Positions 34,775 to 43,752 are shown, counted from the first letter of the stretch. The stretch is 64,000 nt of DNA from Nocardioides dongkuii (GCF_014127485.1 NZ_CP059903.1:248001-312000); one strand, 5' to 3'. The notes: generated by a model not told the origin, from the sequence alone. A program made the numbers and translations.

Positions 34775-35521
34775 ATGAGCGACCTGCCTGGCCCGGACGG
34801 CGTCGAGCTGACGCCGAGGCCGCACGACGCCGAGCCGCACGCGGGCGAGGGGCTGAACAGCCGGCTCAACTGGCTGCGGGCAGGCGTGCTCGGCGCCAAC
34901 GACGGCATCGTCTCGACCGCCGGCCTGGTGATGGGCGTCGCGGGCGCGACGGCCGACCGCGGCCCGATCCTGGTCGCGGGCGTCGCCGGGCTCGCGGCGG
35001 GCGCGTTGAGCATGGCGGCGGGGGAGTACGTCTCGGTCAGCACCCAGCGCGACTCCGAGCTCGCGCTGCTCGAGAAGGAGCGACGCGAGCTCGACGACGA
35101 CCCGGTCGACGAGCTGCAGGAGCTCGCCGCGCTGTACGTCGACAAGGGCCTCACCGACGACCTCGCCCTGCAGGTCGCCGAGCAGCTGACCGAGCGCGAC
35201 GCCCTCGGCGCGCACGCGGAGGCCGAGCTCGGCATCGACCCCGACGACATCACCAACCCGTGGGAGGCGGCGTTCGCCTCGATGCTCGCGTTCACCATCG
35301 GCGCGCTGCTGCCGCTGCTGACGATCACCCTCGTCGTCGCCGACGCCCGGGTGCCGGTGACGGTCGCCTCGGTCACCGTCGCCCTCGCGCTCACCGGCTG
35401 GGCGAGCGCCCGGTTCGGCTACGGGCCCTCGGGCCGCGCCGTGGTCCGGAACGTCGCGGGCGGGCTGTTCGCCATGGGCGTCACCTACGCCATCGGGTCC
35501 ATGCTCGGCACCCACGTCTGA
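34775..35521 (+). CDS. VIT1/CCC1 transporter family protein
   Basis: Membrane protein of 248 residues in the Fe2+/Mn2+ vacuolar-transporter-like family. The first helix region LRAGVLGANDGIVSTAGLVMGVAGA and the following GALSMAAGEYVSVSTQRDSE are the family signature. A charged cytoplasmic helical domain (about residues 90-150) with many Glu/Asp follows, then three more helices (MLAFTIGALLPLLTITLVV and later). Divalent metal export, probably Mn or Fe, is expected from the family. ATG at 34775 has GGGAG upstream. The next gene starts 6 bp after its stop. Confidence 0.88.
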   Translation: MSDLPGPDGVELTPRPHDAEPHAGEGLNSRLNWLRAGVLGANDGIVSTAGLVMGVAGATADRGPILVAGVAGLAAGALSMAAGEYVSVSTQRDSELALLEKERRELDDDPVDELQELAALYVDKGLTDDLALQVAEQLTERDALGAHAEAELGIDPDDITNPWEAAFASMLAFTIGALLPLLTITLVVADARVPVTVASVTVALALTGWASARFGYGPSGRAVVRNVAGGLFAMGVTYAIGSMLGTHV

Positions 35522-35527
35522 GGCGCG

Positions 35528-36094
35528 GTGCGGATGTTCGCGGCCGTCGTGCCGCCCGACCACGTCGTCGAGGACCTCGACGAGTTCCTGGAGGTACGCC
35601 GCGACGCGGCGCCGTTCCGCTGGGCCGGCGCCGAGCAGCTGCACCTCACGCTCGCGTTCCTCGCCTCGGTCCCGGACCGGGCACTCGACGACCTCGTCGA
35701 GCGACTCGGCCGCGCTGCGGCGCGGCGTACCCCCTTCGCGGCGCGCGTCGCCGGCGGCGGCGCCTTCCCGAACGCGGCGCGGGCGCGCGTGCTGTGGGCG
35801 GGGCTGGACCTCGACGAGGCGTCCGGCACCGAGCTCGACCGGCTCGCCACCGGTGCCCGCGCGGCGGCCGCGAAGGCGGGCATCGAGGTGGACGGGCAGC
35901 GGTTCCGCCCGCACCTCACCGTCGCCCGCCTCGGCCGGCCGGCGGAGGTCAGCAACTGGGTCCGGCTCCTCGACGCGTACGCCGGCCCGCCGTGGACCGT
36001 CGACCGGCTGGCGCTGGTCGCGTCGTACCTCGGTGAGGGCCCGCGCGGCCGGCCGCGGTACGAGGTCGTGGAGGAGCTCCCGTTCGGCCCGTGA
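35528..36094 (+). CDS. thpR: RNA 2',3'-cyclic phosphodiesterase
   Basis: 2H phosphoesterase of 188 residues that opens 2',3'-cyclic phosphates on RNA (LigT/ThpR family). Both catalytic HxTx motifs are present: HLTLAF near residue 38 and HLTVAR near residue 128, with the N-terminal MRMFAAVVPPD strand. GTG at 35528, close behind the VIT-family gene, suggests co-transcription. KptA at 50.4 kb is the other RNA-end enzyme in the window, but they are not linked. Confidence 0.9.
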   Translation: MRMFAAVVPPDHVVEDLDEFLEVRRDAAPFRWAGAEQLHLTLAFLASVPDRALDDLVERLGRAAARRTPFAARVAGGGAFPNAARARVLWAGLDLDEASGTELDRLATGARAAAAKAGIEVDGQRFRPHLTVARLGRPAEVSNWVRLLDAYAGPPWTVDRLALVASYLGEGPRGRPRYEVVEELPFGP

Positions 36095-36124
36095 GCGCCG
36101 CGGCGCCGCCGGCACCGCGGTCGG

Positions 36125-36598
36125 TCAGGACTTCTTGGCCTTCGTGGCCTTCCGGGGTCGCGGGCGGACGACGAGGACCGGGCACGGCGCGTAGTGCTGC
36201 ACCCGCTGTGCGGTGCTGCCGATGAGCACGCTCTCGCTGATCCCCCTGCCGCCCGCGGCGACCACCACCAGCCCGGCGTCGTACTGCTTGGCGGCCTTGA
36301 TGATCTCGTTGGCGGGGGAGCCGGAGCGCACCCGCTGGTGCACCTTGGGCCCCCACCCGTCGAACTCGGCGGCGATGGTCGCGACGGCGTTCTCGGCTGC
36401 CTCCCGGAAGGACAGCGAGTCCCAGGACGCCTTGTGCTCGCTCTCGGAGAGCTCGTCGGCGAAGGCCACGGCGGCCAGCGGGCGGATGACCGCCACCACC
36501 GAGATGTCGCTGATGGCGTTGGGGTCGGCGAAGGACTTCAGGTGGCGCGCGGCAGCCAGGGACTGCTTGGAGCCGTCGGTGGCGACGATGACGTGCAT
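36125..36598 (-). CDS. Universal stress protein (UspA family)
   Basis: Single Usp domain of 157 residues. The N-terminal strand and loop MHVIVATDGSKQSLAAARHL carries the ATP-site Asp. The ATP-binding motif is VVVAAGGRGISESVLIGSTAQRV in the usual G-2x-G-9x-G-(S/T) pattern, so ATP binding is likely. The C-terminus is Lys/Arg-rich. Its ATG shares a base with the stop of the upstream APC permease, so both are translated together. It may regulate the transporter, as other Usp proteins linked to APC or Trk genes are thought to do (inference). Confidence 0.9.
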   Translation of the reverse strand: MHVIVATDGSKQSLAAARHLKSFADPNAISDISVVAVIRPLAAVAFADELSESEHKASWDSLSFREAAENAVATIAAEFDGWGPKVHQRVRSGSPANEIIKAAKQYDAGLVVVAAGGRGISESVLIGSTAQRVQHYAPCPVLVVRPRPRKATKAKKS

Positions 36599-38019
36599 CA
36601 GCGGTCTCCTGACCGGTCGGAGGTGGTGGCGGACCCGGACTTGCTGCCGAAGAGCTTTTCCGCGACGTACAGGGCCCCGCCGATGGCGAGCAGCGCTGCG
36701 CACCAGATCAGCGAGCCCGGGTCGTCGTAGATGACGTAGTAGAGGATCGCGAGGTTGCCGACCAGCCCGACGAGGAGCAGGGGCGTGTTGGCCCGGAACG
36801 CCCGCTCGTCCTCGTCGCGGCCGCGCAGCTTCAGGCAGGTCACGATGACGAGCGCGTAGATCGCGAGCAGGAACACCACCGTCACGAGGGCGAGCCGCTC
36901 GACCACGTCGAGGTCCCCGCCCGCCTCGGTGATCAACGTCCCGGTGACGAGCAGGCCGCCCACCACCAGCCCGCTGAAGAGCAGCCCGACCCAGGGGCTG
37001 CGCCGCGTCGGGTGGATCTTGGCGAACACGCCCGGGACGACGTCCTCCCGAGCCATGCCGTAGAGGATGCGCGGCTGCGTGACCAGCGTGACCAGGGTGG
37101 TGTTGGTGATCGCGACGAGGGCGATGATCGTGAAGATGGTGGTCATCACGTCGGTGGAGAACGGCAGGATGCCCTGCTCGACGACCTCGAGCAGGGCCAC
37201 CTCGGAGTCCGCGAGCTGGTCGGTGGGCACCGTCAGCGCCGCCGCCATGGAGACCAGCACGTACACGAAGCCGGCCACGACCATGCCGCCGATGAGCGAG
37301 CGCGGGAAGGCCTTGTACGGGTCGATGGTCTCCTCGGCCACGTTGGCGGTGTTCTCGAAGCCGGTCATGGCGAAGAAGGAGAGCGCCACGCCGGCGAGGA
37401 CCGCCATCACCGGGCTGCCGGAGACGCTGATGTCGGTGAGCGTCCCGAAGTCGGCCTTGCCCTGGCCGACGTAGTAGATCGCGATGATGATCACGATGAG
37501 CAGGCCGCTGAGCTCGACGAAGGTCATCAGCATGTTCATCACCACCGACTCGGTGATGCCGATGTAGTTGATCAGCACCAGGACGGCGACGAAGACGAGT
37601 GACACCAGCAGCGCGGGCGGCCCGGCCCACACCTCGGCGAAGTACGACGCGAAGCCGGCCGCGAGCGAGCCGCTGGCCGCGAAGCTGGCGGCGAGGAACG
37701 ACACGGTGATCAAGAAGGTGAGCGCCTTGTTGCCGAACGCCTTCTGGACGTAGAGCGAGGATCCGGCGGCCTGCGGGTACTTCGTCACCAGCTCGGCGTA
37801 CGCCGACCCCGTGATCGCCGCGACCGAGACCCCGACGGCGAACGCGATCCAGAACGCCCCGCCCACCGCGGCGGCGACGAGGCCGATGAGGACGTAGATC
37901 CCCGACCCCAGCACGTCGCCCAGGGTGTAGAAGAAGAGCTGCCCAGCGGTGATGGACCGTTTGAGGCCGCCACCCTCGTCAGCCAGGTCGTCGTCGGCGG
38001 TCGGAGCGCTGTGGACCAC
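36598..38019 (-). CDS. APC-family amino acid permease
   Basis: Twelve-helix amino-acid/polyamine/organocation permease, 473 residues. Helix 1 has the unwound motif GDVLGSGIYVLIG, and the first helices show YAELVTKYPQAAGSSLYVQKAFG. The conserved FFAMTGFENTANVAEETIDP segment (helix 6 and loop) is typical of CAT/YfnA-like carriers. GTG at 38019 has GAGG seven bases upstream; a longer open frame up to 38127 lacks conservation. Overlaps the UspA gene. Substrate probably a cationic or neutral amino acid; not determinable. Confidence 0.88.
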   Translation of the reverse strand: MVHSAPTADDDLADEGGGLKRSITAGQLFFYTLGDVLGSGIYVLIGLVAAAVGGAFWIAFAVGVSVAAITGSAYAELVTKYPQAAGSSLYVQKAFGNKALTFLITVSFLAASFAASGSLAAGFASYFAEVWAGPPALLVSLVFVAVLVLINYIGITESVVMNMLMTFVELSGLLIVIIIAIYYVGQGKADFGTLTDISVSGSPVMAVLAGVALSFFAMTGFENTANVAEETIDPYKAFPRSLIGGMVVAGFVYVLVSMAAALTVPTDQLADSEVALLEVVEQGILPFSTDVMTTIFTIIALVAITNTTLVTLVTQPRILYGMAREDVVPGVFAKIHPTRRSPWVGLLFSGLVVGGLLVTGTLITEAGGDLDVVERLALVTVVFLLAIYALVIVTCLKLRGRDEDERAFRANTPLLLVGLVGNLAILYYVIYDDPGSLIWCAALLAIGGALYVAEKLFGSKSGSATTSDRSGDR

Positions 38020-38080
38020 GGCTGGACCTCGAATCGAAGAGGGTGTGGTGGGACGACCCCACCCCTTCCCGGCTCCGTTG

Positions 38081-38221
38081 TCAATGAATCCCGGTCGGGG
38101 AGATCGTGCGGGACGGCTGTGCGGCATCCGGGACGTGGGCGTCTCCGGGGTGCTCGCGCCGTGGCCGGGCGCCGAACGCGGCCGCCCCCAGCAGGCACAG
38201 ACCGGCGAGCGCGGTGAGCAC
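38081..38221 (-). CDS. Possible 46-residue membrane peptide
   Basis: A GTG three bases after the stop of the next upstream gene opens a 46-codon frame. It begins with one hydrophobic stretch (VLTALAGLCLLGAAAFGA) followed by a basic, polar tail. Translational coupling with the membrane protein gene at 38225-38794 would explain the absence of its own ribosome site. It could equally be a chance frame. No family is recognised. Confidence 0.35.
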   Translation of the reverse strand: MLTALAGLCLLGAAAFGARPRREHPGDAHVPDAAQPSRTISPTGIH

Positions 38222-38224
38222 GCC

Positions 38225-38794
38225 TCAGGCCGCCTCCCACCACGGGCGCGCGTCGTACGGGCCGATCGCGTAGGAGGTGAGCGCGATGAACGGCGTGGCC
38301 AGGAACAGCCAGATCGCCGCGGCCAGCGCCCAGCCGCGGGCGGCGACGGCGAACCGGCCCAGCAGGACCGTCGGCACCAGGAACCACACGTACCCGACCA
38401 GGTAGGGGGCGAACGGTTCGACGACGTCGCCGCTGAGCCCGGAGCGCAGGGTGGCGACGCCCACCGCCGCCGTCGCCAGCACCACGCCGACCAGCGCCGT
38501 CGCCGAGAAGACGCCGGGTCGGCGGCCGGTGAGGGCCCACGGCAGGGCTACGAACGCGAGGGCGAGGACCAGCAGCGACCACCCGGCCAGCTCCGCGGCG
38601 TTCCCCACCGGCTCCCACGGGCCAGTGGGGACCACGAAGTCGTAGAGGTGGTCCTGGCGCACCGAGCACGGCCCGCTGTCGCCGTCGCCCCACGAGCAGG
38701 CGCCGGCCCAGCGCTGCCACGACGCCGCGAACATCAGCGCGCCGGACGTGCCCAGGAGCAGTCCGACACCGACTCTCAACACCCGCAGCACCAT
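38225..38794 (-). CDS. Hypothetical membrane protein
   Basis: Protein of 189 residues with about five predicted helices: VGVGLLLGTSGALMFAA, AGWSLLVLALAFVALPW, ATALVGVVLATAAVGVA, YLVGYVWFLVPTVLLG and GWALAAAIWLFLATPFIAL. The first extracytoplasmic loop has two Cys (GACSW, GPCSV) that could form a disulfide. ATG at 38794 is preceded by GGGGGG with a 5-nt spacer. No family is recognised; the pattern is an actinobacterial orphan membrane protein. Confidence 0.7.
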   Translation of the reverse strand: MVLRVLRVGVGLLLGTSGALMFAASWQRWAGACSWGDGDSGPCSVRQDHLYDFVVPTGPWEPVGNAAELAGWSLLVLALAFVALPWALTGRRPGVFSATALVGVVLATAAVGVATLRSGLSGDVVEPFAPYLVGYVWFLVPTVLLGRFAVAARGWALAAAIWLFLATPFIALTSYAIGPYDARPWWEAA

Positions 38795-38880
38795 GGTCGC
38801 CCCCCGTCCTCGGAGCCCTAGTGTGCGGCGGCGTGTCGATCCTGGGAAGGGTGCGGCACGGGGCCGCTGGACGACCGTGC

Positions 38881-39048
38881 TCAGGTGCCGTAGCCGAGGA
38901 ACCCGAAGACGGCCAGGATGACGCCGCCGACGAGCATCACGGGGACCGACCCGAACCCGAAGAGCCCGATCAGGATGGTGGCGAAGCCGACCCAGGCCAA
39001 GGTCTTGAACGTCGACTCCCAGTCGTGCTTCTGGTCTGCCTCAGCCAT
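38881..39048 (-). CDS. Small membrane protein, 55 residues
   Basis: A short polar N-terminus (MAEADQKHDWESTFKTLAW) leads into two hydrophobic Gly-rich segments, VGFATILIGLFGFG and VMLVGGVILAVFGFLGYG, ending at once. A strong GAGGGGG site stands 3 nt before the ATG. Coding character, ribosome site and clean hydrophobic hairpin argue for a real gene. Function unknown; it looks like the small two-helix proteins often missed in annotation. Confidence 0.7.
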   Translation of the reverse strand: MAEADQKHDWESTFKTLAWVGFATILIGLFGFGSVPVMLVGGVILAVFGFLGYGT

Positions 39049-39243
39049 GATCCCCCTCGGTCGTCCCGTCCCCCTGTGGTCGGGCTCACGGATCCTATGC
39101 CGCGGGCAGGTCGGAGACGATCGGCGTCGAGGCCCGCGTGGACCGGCTGCGCGCCAACCTCACCGACTTCCTGGCGAGGATCTGCGCGCGGGTGTGAGCG
39201 GCGGCTCCGCGCCGGTGAAGCACGGGTCCGGGCGCGCGCCGCG

Positions 39244-39249
39244 TAGATT
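39244..39249 (+). promoter_or_regulatory. -10 box TAGATT for a leaderless start
   Basis: TAGATT ends 6 bp before the GTG of prfC (39256). No ribosome site precedes that GTG, so the mRNA probably begins at or next to it. Confidence 0.5.
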
Positions 39250-39255
39250 CGTGCG

Positions 39256-40821
39256 GTGCCCGACACCCGCCCCCGCCGTACCTTCGCCGTCATCAGCCAC
39301 CCCGACGCGGGCAAGTCGACCCTGACCGAGGCGCTCGCGCTGCACGCCCGGGCGATCACCGAGGCCGGCGCGGTGCACGGCAAGGGCGACCGCCGGGCCA
39401 CGGTGTCGGACTGGATGGCGATGGAGAAGGCGCGCGGGATCTCGATCACCTCGGCAGCGCTGCAGTTCGTCTACCGCGACCACGTGATCAACCTGGTCGA
39501 CACCCCGGGCCACAGCGACTTCTCCGAGGACACCTACCGGGTGCTGTCCGCGGTCGACTCCGCGGTGATGCTGGTCGACGCCGGCAAGGGCCTGGAGCCG
39601 CAGACGCTCAAGCTCTTCCGGGTCTGCGCGCTGCGCGGCATCCCGGTGATCACGGTGATCAACAAGTGGGACCGCCCCGGCCTCTCCGCGCTGGAGCTGA
39701 TGGACCTGATCCAGGAGAAGATCAAGCTCCGTCCCACGCCGCTGACCTGGCCGGTCGGCGAGGCCGGCGACTTCCGCGGCGTCCTGGACCGCCGTACGGG
39801 CGAGTTCGTGAAGTACACCCGCACGGCCGGCGGGGCCACGCGGGCCCCGGAGAAGCGGCTCGGTCCCGACGAGGTGGACGAGAACGACGCCCGGGTGTGG
39901 GCGGACGCGGTCGAGGAGCACGAGCTGCTCGGCCTCGACGACGCCGACCACGACCAGAAGCGCTTCCTCGCCGGGGAGACGACGCCGGTCATGTTCGCCT
40001 CGGCCCTGCAGAACTTCGGCGTCGCGCAACTCCTGGACCTGCTGCTGGACCTGGCCCCCGGACCCAACCCGACCCCGGGGGTCGACGGCTCCGTCCGCCG
40101 GCCCGACGACGAGTTCAGCGCGTTCGTCTTCAAGGTGCAGTCCGGGATGAACGCCGCCCACCGCGACCGCCTCGCCTACGCGCGGGTGGTCTCCGGGACG
40201 TTCGAGCGGGGGATGGTGGTCACCCACGCCGGCACCGGTCGGCCGTTCGCGACGAAGTTCGCCCAGACGGTCTTCGGGCGCGAGACGACGTCGGTCGAGA
40301 ACGCCGAGCCCGGCGACATCATCGGGCTGGTCAACGCCAACGCGCTGCGCGTCGGGGACACCGTGTACGTCGGCGACCCGATCGAGTTCCCGCCCGTGCC
40401 GACCTTCGCGCCCGAGCACTTCGTGACCGCCAGCGCCGGCGACATCGGTCGCTACAAGCAGTTCCGCCGCGGCATCGAGCAGCTCGACCAGGAGGGCGTC
40501 GTCCAGGTGCTCCGCTCCGACCTGCGCGGCGACCAGAACCCCGTCCTCGCCGCGGTCGGCCCGATGCAGTTCGAGGTGGTCGAGGACCGGATGACCAACG
40601 AGTTCAACGCGCCGATCCGCTTCAGCCGGCTCGACTACCAGGTGGCCCGCCGTACCGACGCCGCCGGCGCCGCGGCGCTGTCCGGGATCCGGGGCGTCGA
40701 GGTGCTGCAGCGCAGCGACGGCACCCACCTGGCGCTCTTCGTCGACCAGTGGCGCGCCAAGGTCACCGCGCGCGACAACCCCGACGTGATGCTCGAGGCG
40801 CTGCCGGCCGGCGGCAGCTGA
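39256..40821 (+). CDS. prfC: Peptide chain release factor 3
   Basis: Translational GTPase recycling RF1/RF2; 521 residues. G-domain motifs are SHPDAGKSTLTE (G1), the ARGISITSAALQF switch (G2), DTPGHSDFSEDTYR (G3) and NKWDRP (G4). Domains II-III follow, with FVFKVQSGMNAAHRDR typical of RF3 rather than EF-G, and no domain IV. GTG at 39256 is 6 bp after TAGATT. The preceding 207 bp (39049-39255) show no convincing gene. Confidence 0.95.
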   Translation: MPDTRPRRTFAVISHPDAGKSTLTEALALHARAITEAGAVHGKGDRRATVSDWMAMEKARGISITSAALQFVYRDHVINLVDTPGHSDFSEDTYRVLSAVDSAVMLVDAGKGLEPQTLKLFRVCALRGIPVITVINKWDRPGLSALELMDLIQEKIKLRPTPLTWPVGEAGDFRGVLDRRTGEFVKYTRTAGGATRAPEKRLGPDEVDENDARVWADAVEEHELLGLDDADHDQKRFLAGETTPVMFASALQNFGVAQLLDLLLDLAPGPNPTPGVDGSVRRPDDEFSAFVFKVQSGMNAAHRDRLAYARVVSGTFERGMVVTHAGTGRPFATKFAQTVFGRETTSVENAEPGDIIGLVNANALRVGDTVYVGDPIEFPPVPTFAPEHFVTASAGDIGRYKQFRRGIEQLDQEGVVQVLRSDLRGDQNPVLAAVGPMQFEVVEDRMTNEFNAPIRFSRLDYQVARRTDAAGAAALSGIRGVEVLQRSDGTHLALFVDQWRAKVTARDNPDVMLEALPAGGS

Positions 40822-40825
40822 CCTC

Positions 40826-41830
40826 GTGACGGTGGAGCTCCGAGCCCTGCGCCTCGGGGACCGCGCGGTCCTGGGCGAGGTGTACGCCGTGGAGTGCGCG
40901 GCGACCCGGCACGCCCGGGACGGGTGGGTGCCGCTCGACGAGTCCGCCCGGGTCGCGGCGTGGCAGGCCGACACCGGGTGGTCGCACCACCTCGTGGGCG
41001 CCGTCGAGGACGGAGCGCTGATCGGCTTCGCGGTCGGCTCGACCGGCCACGACACCCCGGACACCTGCTGGGTGGACGCCTGCGTCCTCCCGCGCGCCCA
41101 GCGGCGAGGCGTCGGGACCCGGCTGGTCCGGGCCGCGGAGCAGGGGAGCCCGGCCGCCGTGACCCGGTTCGTCGCGAGCGCGTACCTCCCGACGGCGACA
41201 GCGACCGAGGAGCTCGCCCGGAGGTTCGCGGAGCCCCTCGGCTACGCCCGGGCCAGCACCGAGACGGTGGTGGAGCTGGACCTGGCCGCCGCCGACCTGC
41301 CGGCCCGCCGGCCACCCGACGGCGTCACGGTGGCGACCTACCTCGACGGCGTCCCCGACCACCTCCGCGCCCAGGTCGGCGTGCTCAAGGGGCTGGTGGA
41401 CGCGGAGGCGCCGAGCGGCGACCTGGGCTGGGAGCCCACGCCGGTCTCCGAGGAGGACTACCTGGACGAGATCGCCCTGTGGCGGCGCCAGGGCCGCACC
41501 GCGATCGAGTCGGTCGCGGTCACCGCGGACGGAGCCGTCGCCGCCTGGACCTGCCTGGTCGTCGGCGCCGACCCCGACCGGCCGGCCCACGTCGAGGGGA
41601 CCCTCGTCCTCGCGCAGCACCGCGGGGCCGGCCTGGGCCGGGCGGTCAAGGTCGCCTCCCTCCTCGCCGCCCGCGAGCACGGCCGCGAGCACGGCGGCGC
41701 GACGCGGGTGCGGACGAGCAGCGACGACCAGAACGTCTGGATGCGCGCGATCAACGACGAGCTCGGCTTCGTGCCGGTGGAGTCCGAGGTCGTGCTGCAG
41801 AGGGCTTGCGCGGAACCCGGCGAACCCTAG
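40826..41830 (+). CDS. Tandem GNAT-family N-acetyltransferase
   Basis: Protein of 334 residues with two GNAT folds. The first (about 1-150) has VLPRAQRRGVGTRLVRAAE as its acetyl-CoA P-loop; the second (about 165-330) has LVLAQHRGAGLGRAVKVASL. Two-domain GNATs of this form occur in actinobacteria near drug or peptide genes, but here there is no informative context. GTG at 40826, 4 bp after prfC, suggests read-through expression. Acceptor unknown. Confidence 0.8.
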   Translation: MTVELRALRLGDRAVLGEVYAVECAATRHARDGWVPLDESARVAAWQADTGWSHHLVGAVEDGALIGFAVGSTGHDTPDTCWVDACVLPRAQRRGVGTRLVRAAEQGSPAAVTRFVASAYLPTATATEELARRFAEPLGYARASTETVVELDLAAADLPARRPPDGVTVATYLDGVPDHLRAQVGVLKGLVDAEAPSGDLGWEPTPVSEEDYLDEIALWRRQGRTAIESVAVTADGAVAAWTCLVVGADPDRPAHVEGTLVLAQHRGAGLGRAVKVASLLAAREHGREHGGATRVRTSSDDQNVWMRAINDELGFVPVESEVVLQRACAEPGEP

Positions 41831-41833
41831 GGT
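41828..41833 (+). promoter_or_regulatory. -10 box TAGGGT for a leaderless start
   Basis: TAGGGT ends 6 bp before the ATG of the VOC-family gene (41840). Its TAG is also the stop codon of the upstream acetyltransferase gene, as seen again at 33469. Confidence 0.45.
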
Positions 41834-41839
41834 GGGGCG

Positions 41840-42274
41840 ATGGCGTCCGTGCGGCAGTTCCAGGTGACCTTCGACTGCGCGGACCCCGAGCGGGTCGCCC
41901 GCTTCTGGTGCGAGGTGCTCGGGTACGTCGTGCCGCCGCCCCCGGAGGGGTTCGCGACGTGGGCCGACTTCGACCGGGCGCTGCCCGCCGAGCGCCAGGG
42001 CTCGGCGTTCGCGTGCGTCGACCCCCACGGGGTGGGACCGCGGCTGTTCTTCCAGCGGGTCCCGGAGGGCAAGGTGGTCAAGAACCGGCTGCACCTCGAC
42101 GTCCGCACCGGCGCCGGCCTCACCGGTGAGGAGCGGCTCGCCGTGCTGGAGGCCGAGTGCGCCCGGCTCGTGGCGCTCGGCGCCGTACGCGTGCGGCTGC
42201 TGCCCGCCGACGAGGTGAACGAGTCCTGCATCGTGATGCAGGACGTCGAGGGCAACGAGTTCTGCCTCGACTGA
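41840..42274 (+). CDS. VOC (glyoxalase/bleomycin-resistance) family protein
   Basis: Single-unit vicinal-oxygen-chelate protein of 144 residues. It shows the starting strand FQVTFDCADPERVARFWCEVLGY, the central RLFFQRVPEGKVVKNRLHLDV and the closing VMQDVEGNEFCLD. His in NRLHLD and Glu in GNEFC are candidate metal ligands. This is the Glyoxalase_6-type group common in actinobacteria; substrate unknown. Convergent with the next gene, 13 bp apart. Confidence 0.82.
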   Translation: MASVRQFQVTFDCADPERVARFWCEVLGYVVPPPPEGFATWADFDRALPAERQGSAFACVDPHGVGPRLFFQRVPEGKVVKNRLHLDVRTGAGLTGEERLAVLEAECARLVALGAVRVRLLPADEVNESCIVMQDVEGNEFCLD

Positions 42275-42287
42275 CGCCCGCCCGAGG

Positions 42288-42590
42288 TCAGCCCTGCTCG
42301 CGCCGCTCGTGCAGCCGCTGCTGGGCGGCCGCCAGGTACGCCAGGCAGGGCGCCTCCGCGTCCGGGTGCTTCTCGTGCAGGTGGAAGGTCCAGCGGTCCA
42401 TCGCGGCGAGGTAGCCGTTGTCGCCGCCCGGGCGGTACGCCGACCAGGCCTTGCTGCCGCGCGCGACGCACTCGGTGCAGCTGACCTTGTAGACCAGCTG
42501 GTCCTGCTCGTCGACCTCGATCTTCACCTTCGCCAGGGGCCCGGCCTCTGCGGCGGCCTTGCGCTCGCGGGCCGATCGGCTCGCCGTCAT
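42288..42590 (-). CDS. Hypothetical protein, 100 residues
   Basis: Basic N-terminus, then KVKIEVDEQDQLVYKVSC with a CxxC pair (SCTECVARG) and a His-rich tail region (WTFHLHEKHPDAEAPC). The two Cys plus HLHEKH could bind zinc, like a short C2H2-type or zinc-ribbon fold (inference). AGGAG stands 5 nt before ATG 42590. The protein follows the membrane protein gene at 42625-43614 on the same strand with a 34-bp gap. Confidence 0.65.
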   Translation of the reverse strand: MTASRSARERKAAAEAGPLAKVKIEVDEQDQLVYKVSCTECVARGSKAWSAYRPGGDNGYLAAMDRWTFHLHEKHPDAEAPCLAYLAAAQQRLHERREQG

Positions 42591-42624
42591 GTCGTCTCCT
42601 GGGTCGTGGGCTGGGGGTCGAACG

Positions 42625-43614
42625 CTACGTGCCCGCGGTGCCGGCCTTCGTGTCGGCCGGTGTCGGGGCGCCGTCGTACCAGCGGTCGATGGTCTGCGCG
42701 ACCCAGAAGACCGCAAGCCCGAGGATCATCCACGCCTCCAGCAGCAGGATGACGTGGTCCGGGAATACCGCGCGCGACAGGAGGACGACCAGGCCGGCGC
42801 CGAGCGTCATCGCGGCGGCGAGCCACCAGTAGAACCTCGCCCATCCCCGGCTCGGTGGACCGCCCCGCTCGCCGTTCCGCTTCTGGAACCCGATGGCGAT
42901 GACGGCCGCGACGACGCAGACGAACAGCAGGATGGCCGACCACATGTGCGCGTGGTCGTAGAGCCAGGTCCGGCCGTCCTCGAGGAAGAGCGCGACCCCG
43001 AACAGCCAGAGCGCGGACGCGGCACCGAACGGGAGCCAGTAGGCGTAGGGGTGGTCCACCACCAGTGCCTCGTGCGTCCTGCGGTGGGCGAGGAGCCCGC
43101 GCACCAGGACGGCGAGGAGCACCAGGCCGATCACGACCAGGTAGGCGAGCATGTTGTTGTCGATCGCGCTGCGCCCGGCGGTCTCGACGATGGCGACCTC
43201 CTGGCGGTCGGAGGTGACGGTCGCGCCGCTGGAAGTCTCGAGGGCGCACTTCCTGGTGTCCGCCGTCTCGGTGGTGGGCACGAACGCCACCACCGGGGCC
43301 AGCATCCCGGCGAGGTTGAGCCAGCCGTCCTCGGCAGGGGACTTGCCCCACAGCACGATCATGACGAGCCCGATCGCGACCAGCGCACCGACGAAGAAGG
43401 ACCGCGCGTCGGTGAAGTAGTAGGCGCTGATGGAGCCCTGGACACACCCGGTCTCCGCGATCTCGATGACCAGCGAGGTCGTCAGCGCGGCGATGACCGC
43501 CAGGACGGAGAACCTGAGGAACCGGTAGGTGCGCAGCGCCATGCCCGGCACCGGCCGCCCGGGAGGCGGCGGTGGCGCTTCGGCCGCTCTGCGCGTGTGG
43601 GTCGACGTGCTCAT
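42625..43614 (-). CDS. Hypothetical multi-pass membrane protein
   Basis: Protein of 329 residues with about eight predicted helices. A Pro-rich cytoplasmic N-terminus (EAPPPPPGRPVPG) is followed by LRFSVLAVIAALTTSLVIEI. Between helices 3 and 4 is an extracytoplasmic loop of about 40 residues with Cys (TADTRKCALETSS). Later helices include MLAYLVVIGLVLLAVLVRGL and WSAILLFVCVVAAVIAIGF. GGAGG stands 4 nt before ATG 43614. No family recognised. Confidence 0.7.
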   Translation of the reverse strand: MSTSTHTRRAAEAPPPPPGRPVPGMALRTYRFLRFSVLAVIAALTTSLVIEIAETGCVQGSISAYYFTDARSFFVGALVAIGLVMIVLWGKSPAEDGWLNLAGMLAPVVAFVPTTETADTRKCALETSSGATVTSDRQEVAIVETAGRSAIDNNMLAYLVVIGLVLLAVLVRGLLAHRRTHEALVVDHPYAYWLPFGAASALWLFGVALFLEDGRTWLYDHAHMWSAILLFVCVVAAVIAIGFQKRNGERGGPPSRGWARFYWWLAAAMTLGAGLVVLLSRAVFPDHVILLLEAWMILGLAVFWVAQTIDRWYDGAPTPADTKAGTAGT

Positions 43615-43752
43615 GCTGCCTCCTCGGCGAGTCCCCACCCACCTCGAGTGTGGGCCGCGTCCGCGGCGCGCGCGATAGCCCGCCCGTGCCATGCGGCGGC
43701 ACCGTCCGGGCTGGCCCGCGCGCGGTGCTCCCGACGGCCTGGTCTCGTGGAC

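Noticed and set aside
39049-39255. Possible small gene before prfC
   Set aside because: A short frame ending ARVDRLRANLTDFLARICARV is visible, but it has no start codon or ribosome site in frame; nothing else in these 207 bp is supportable.
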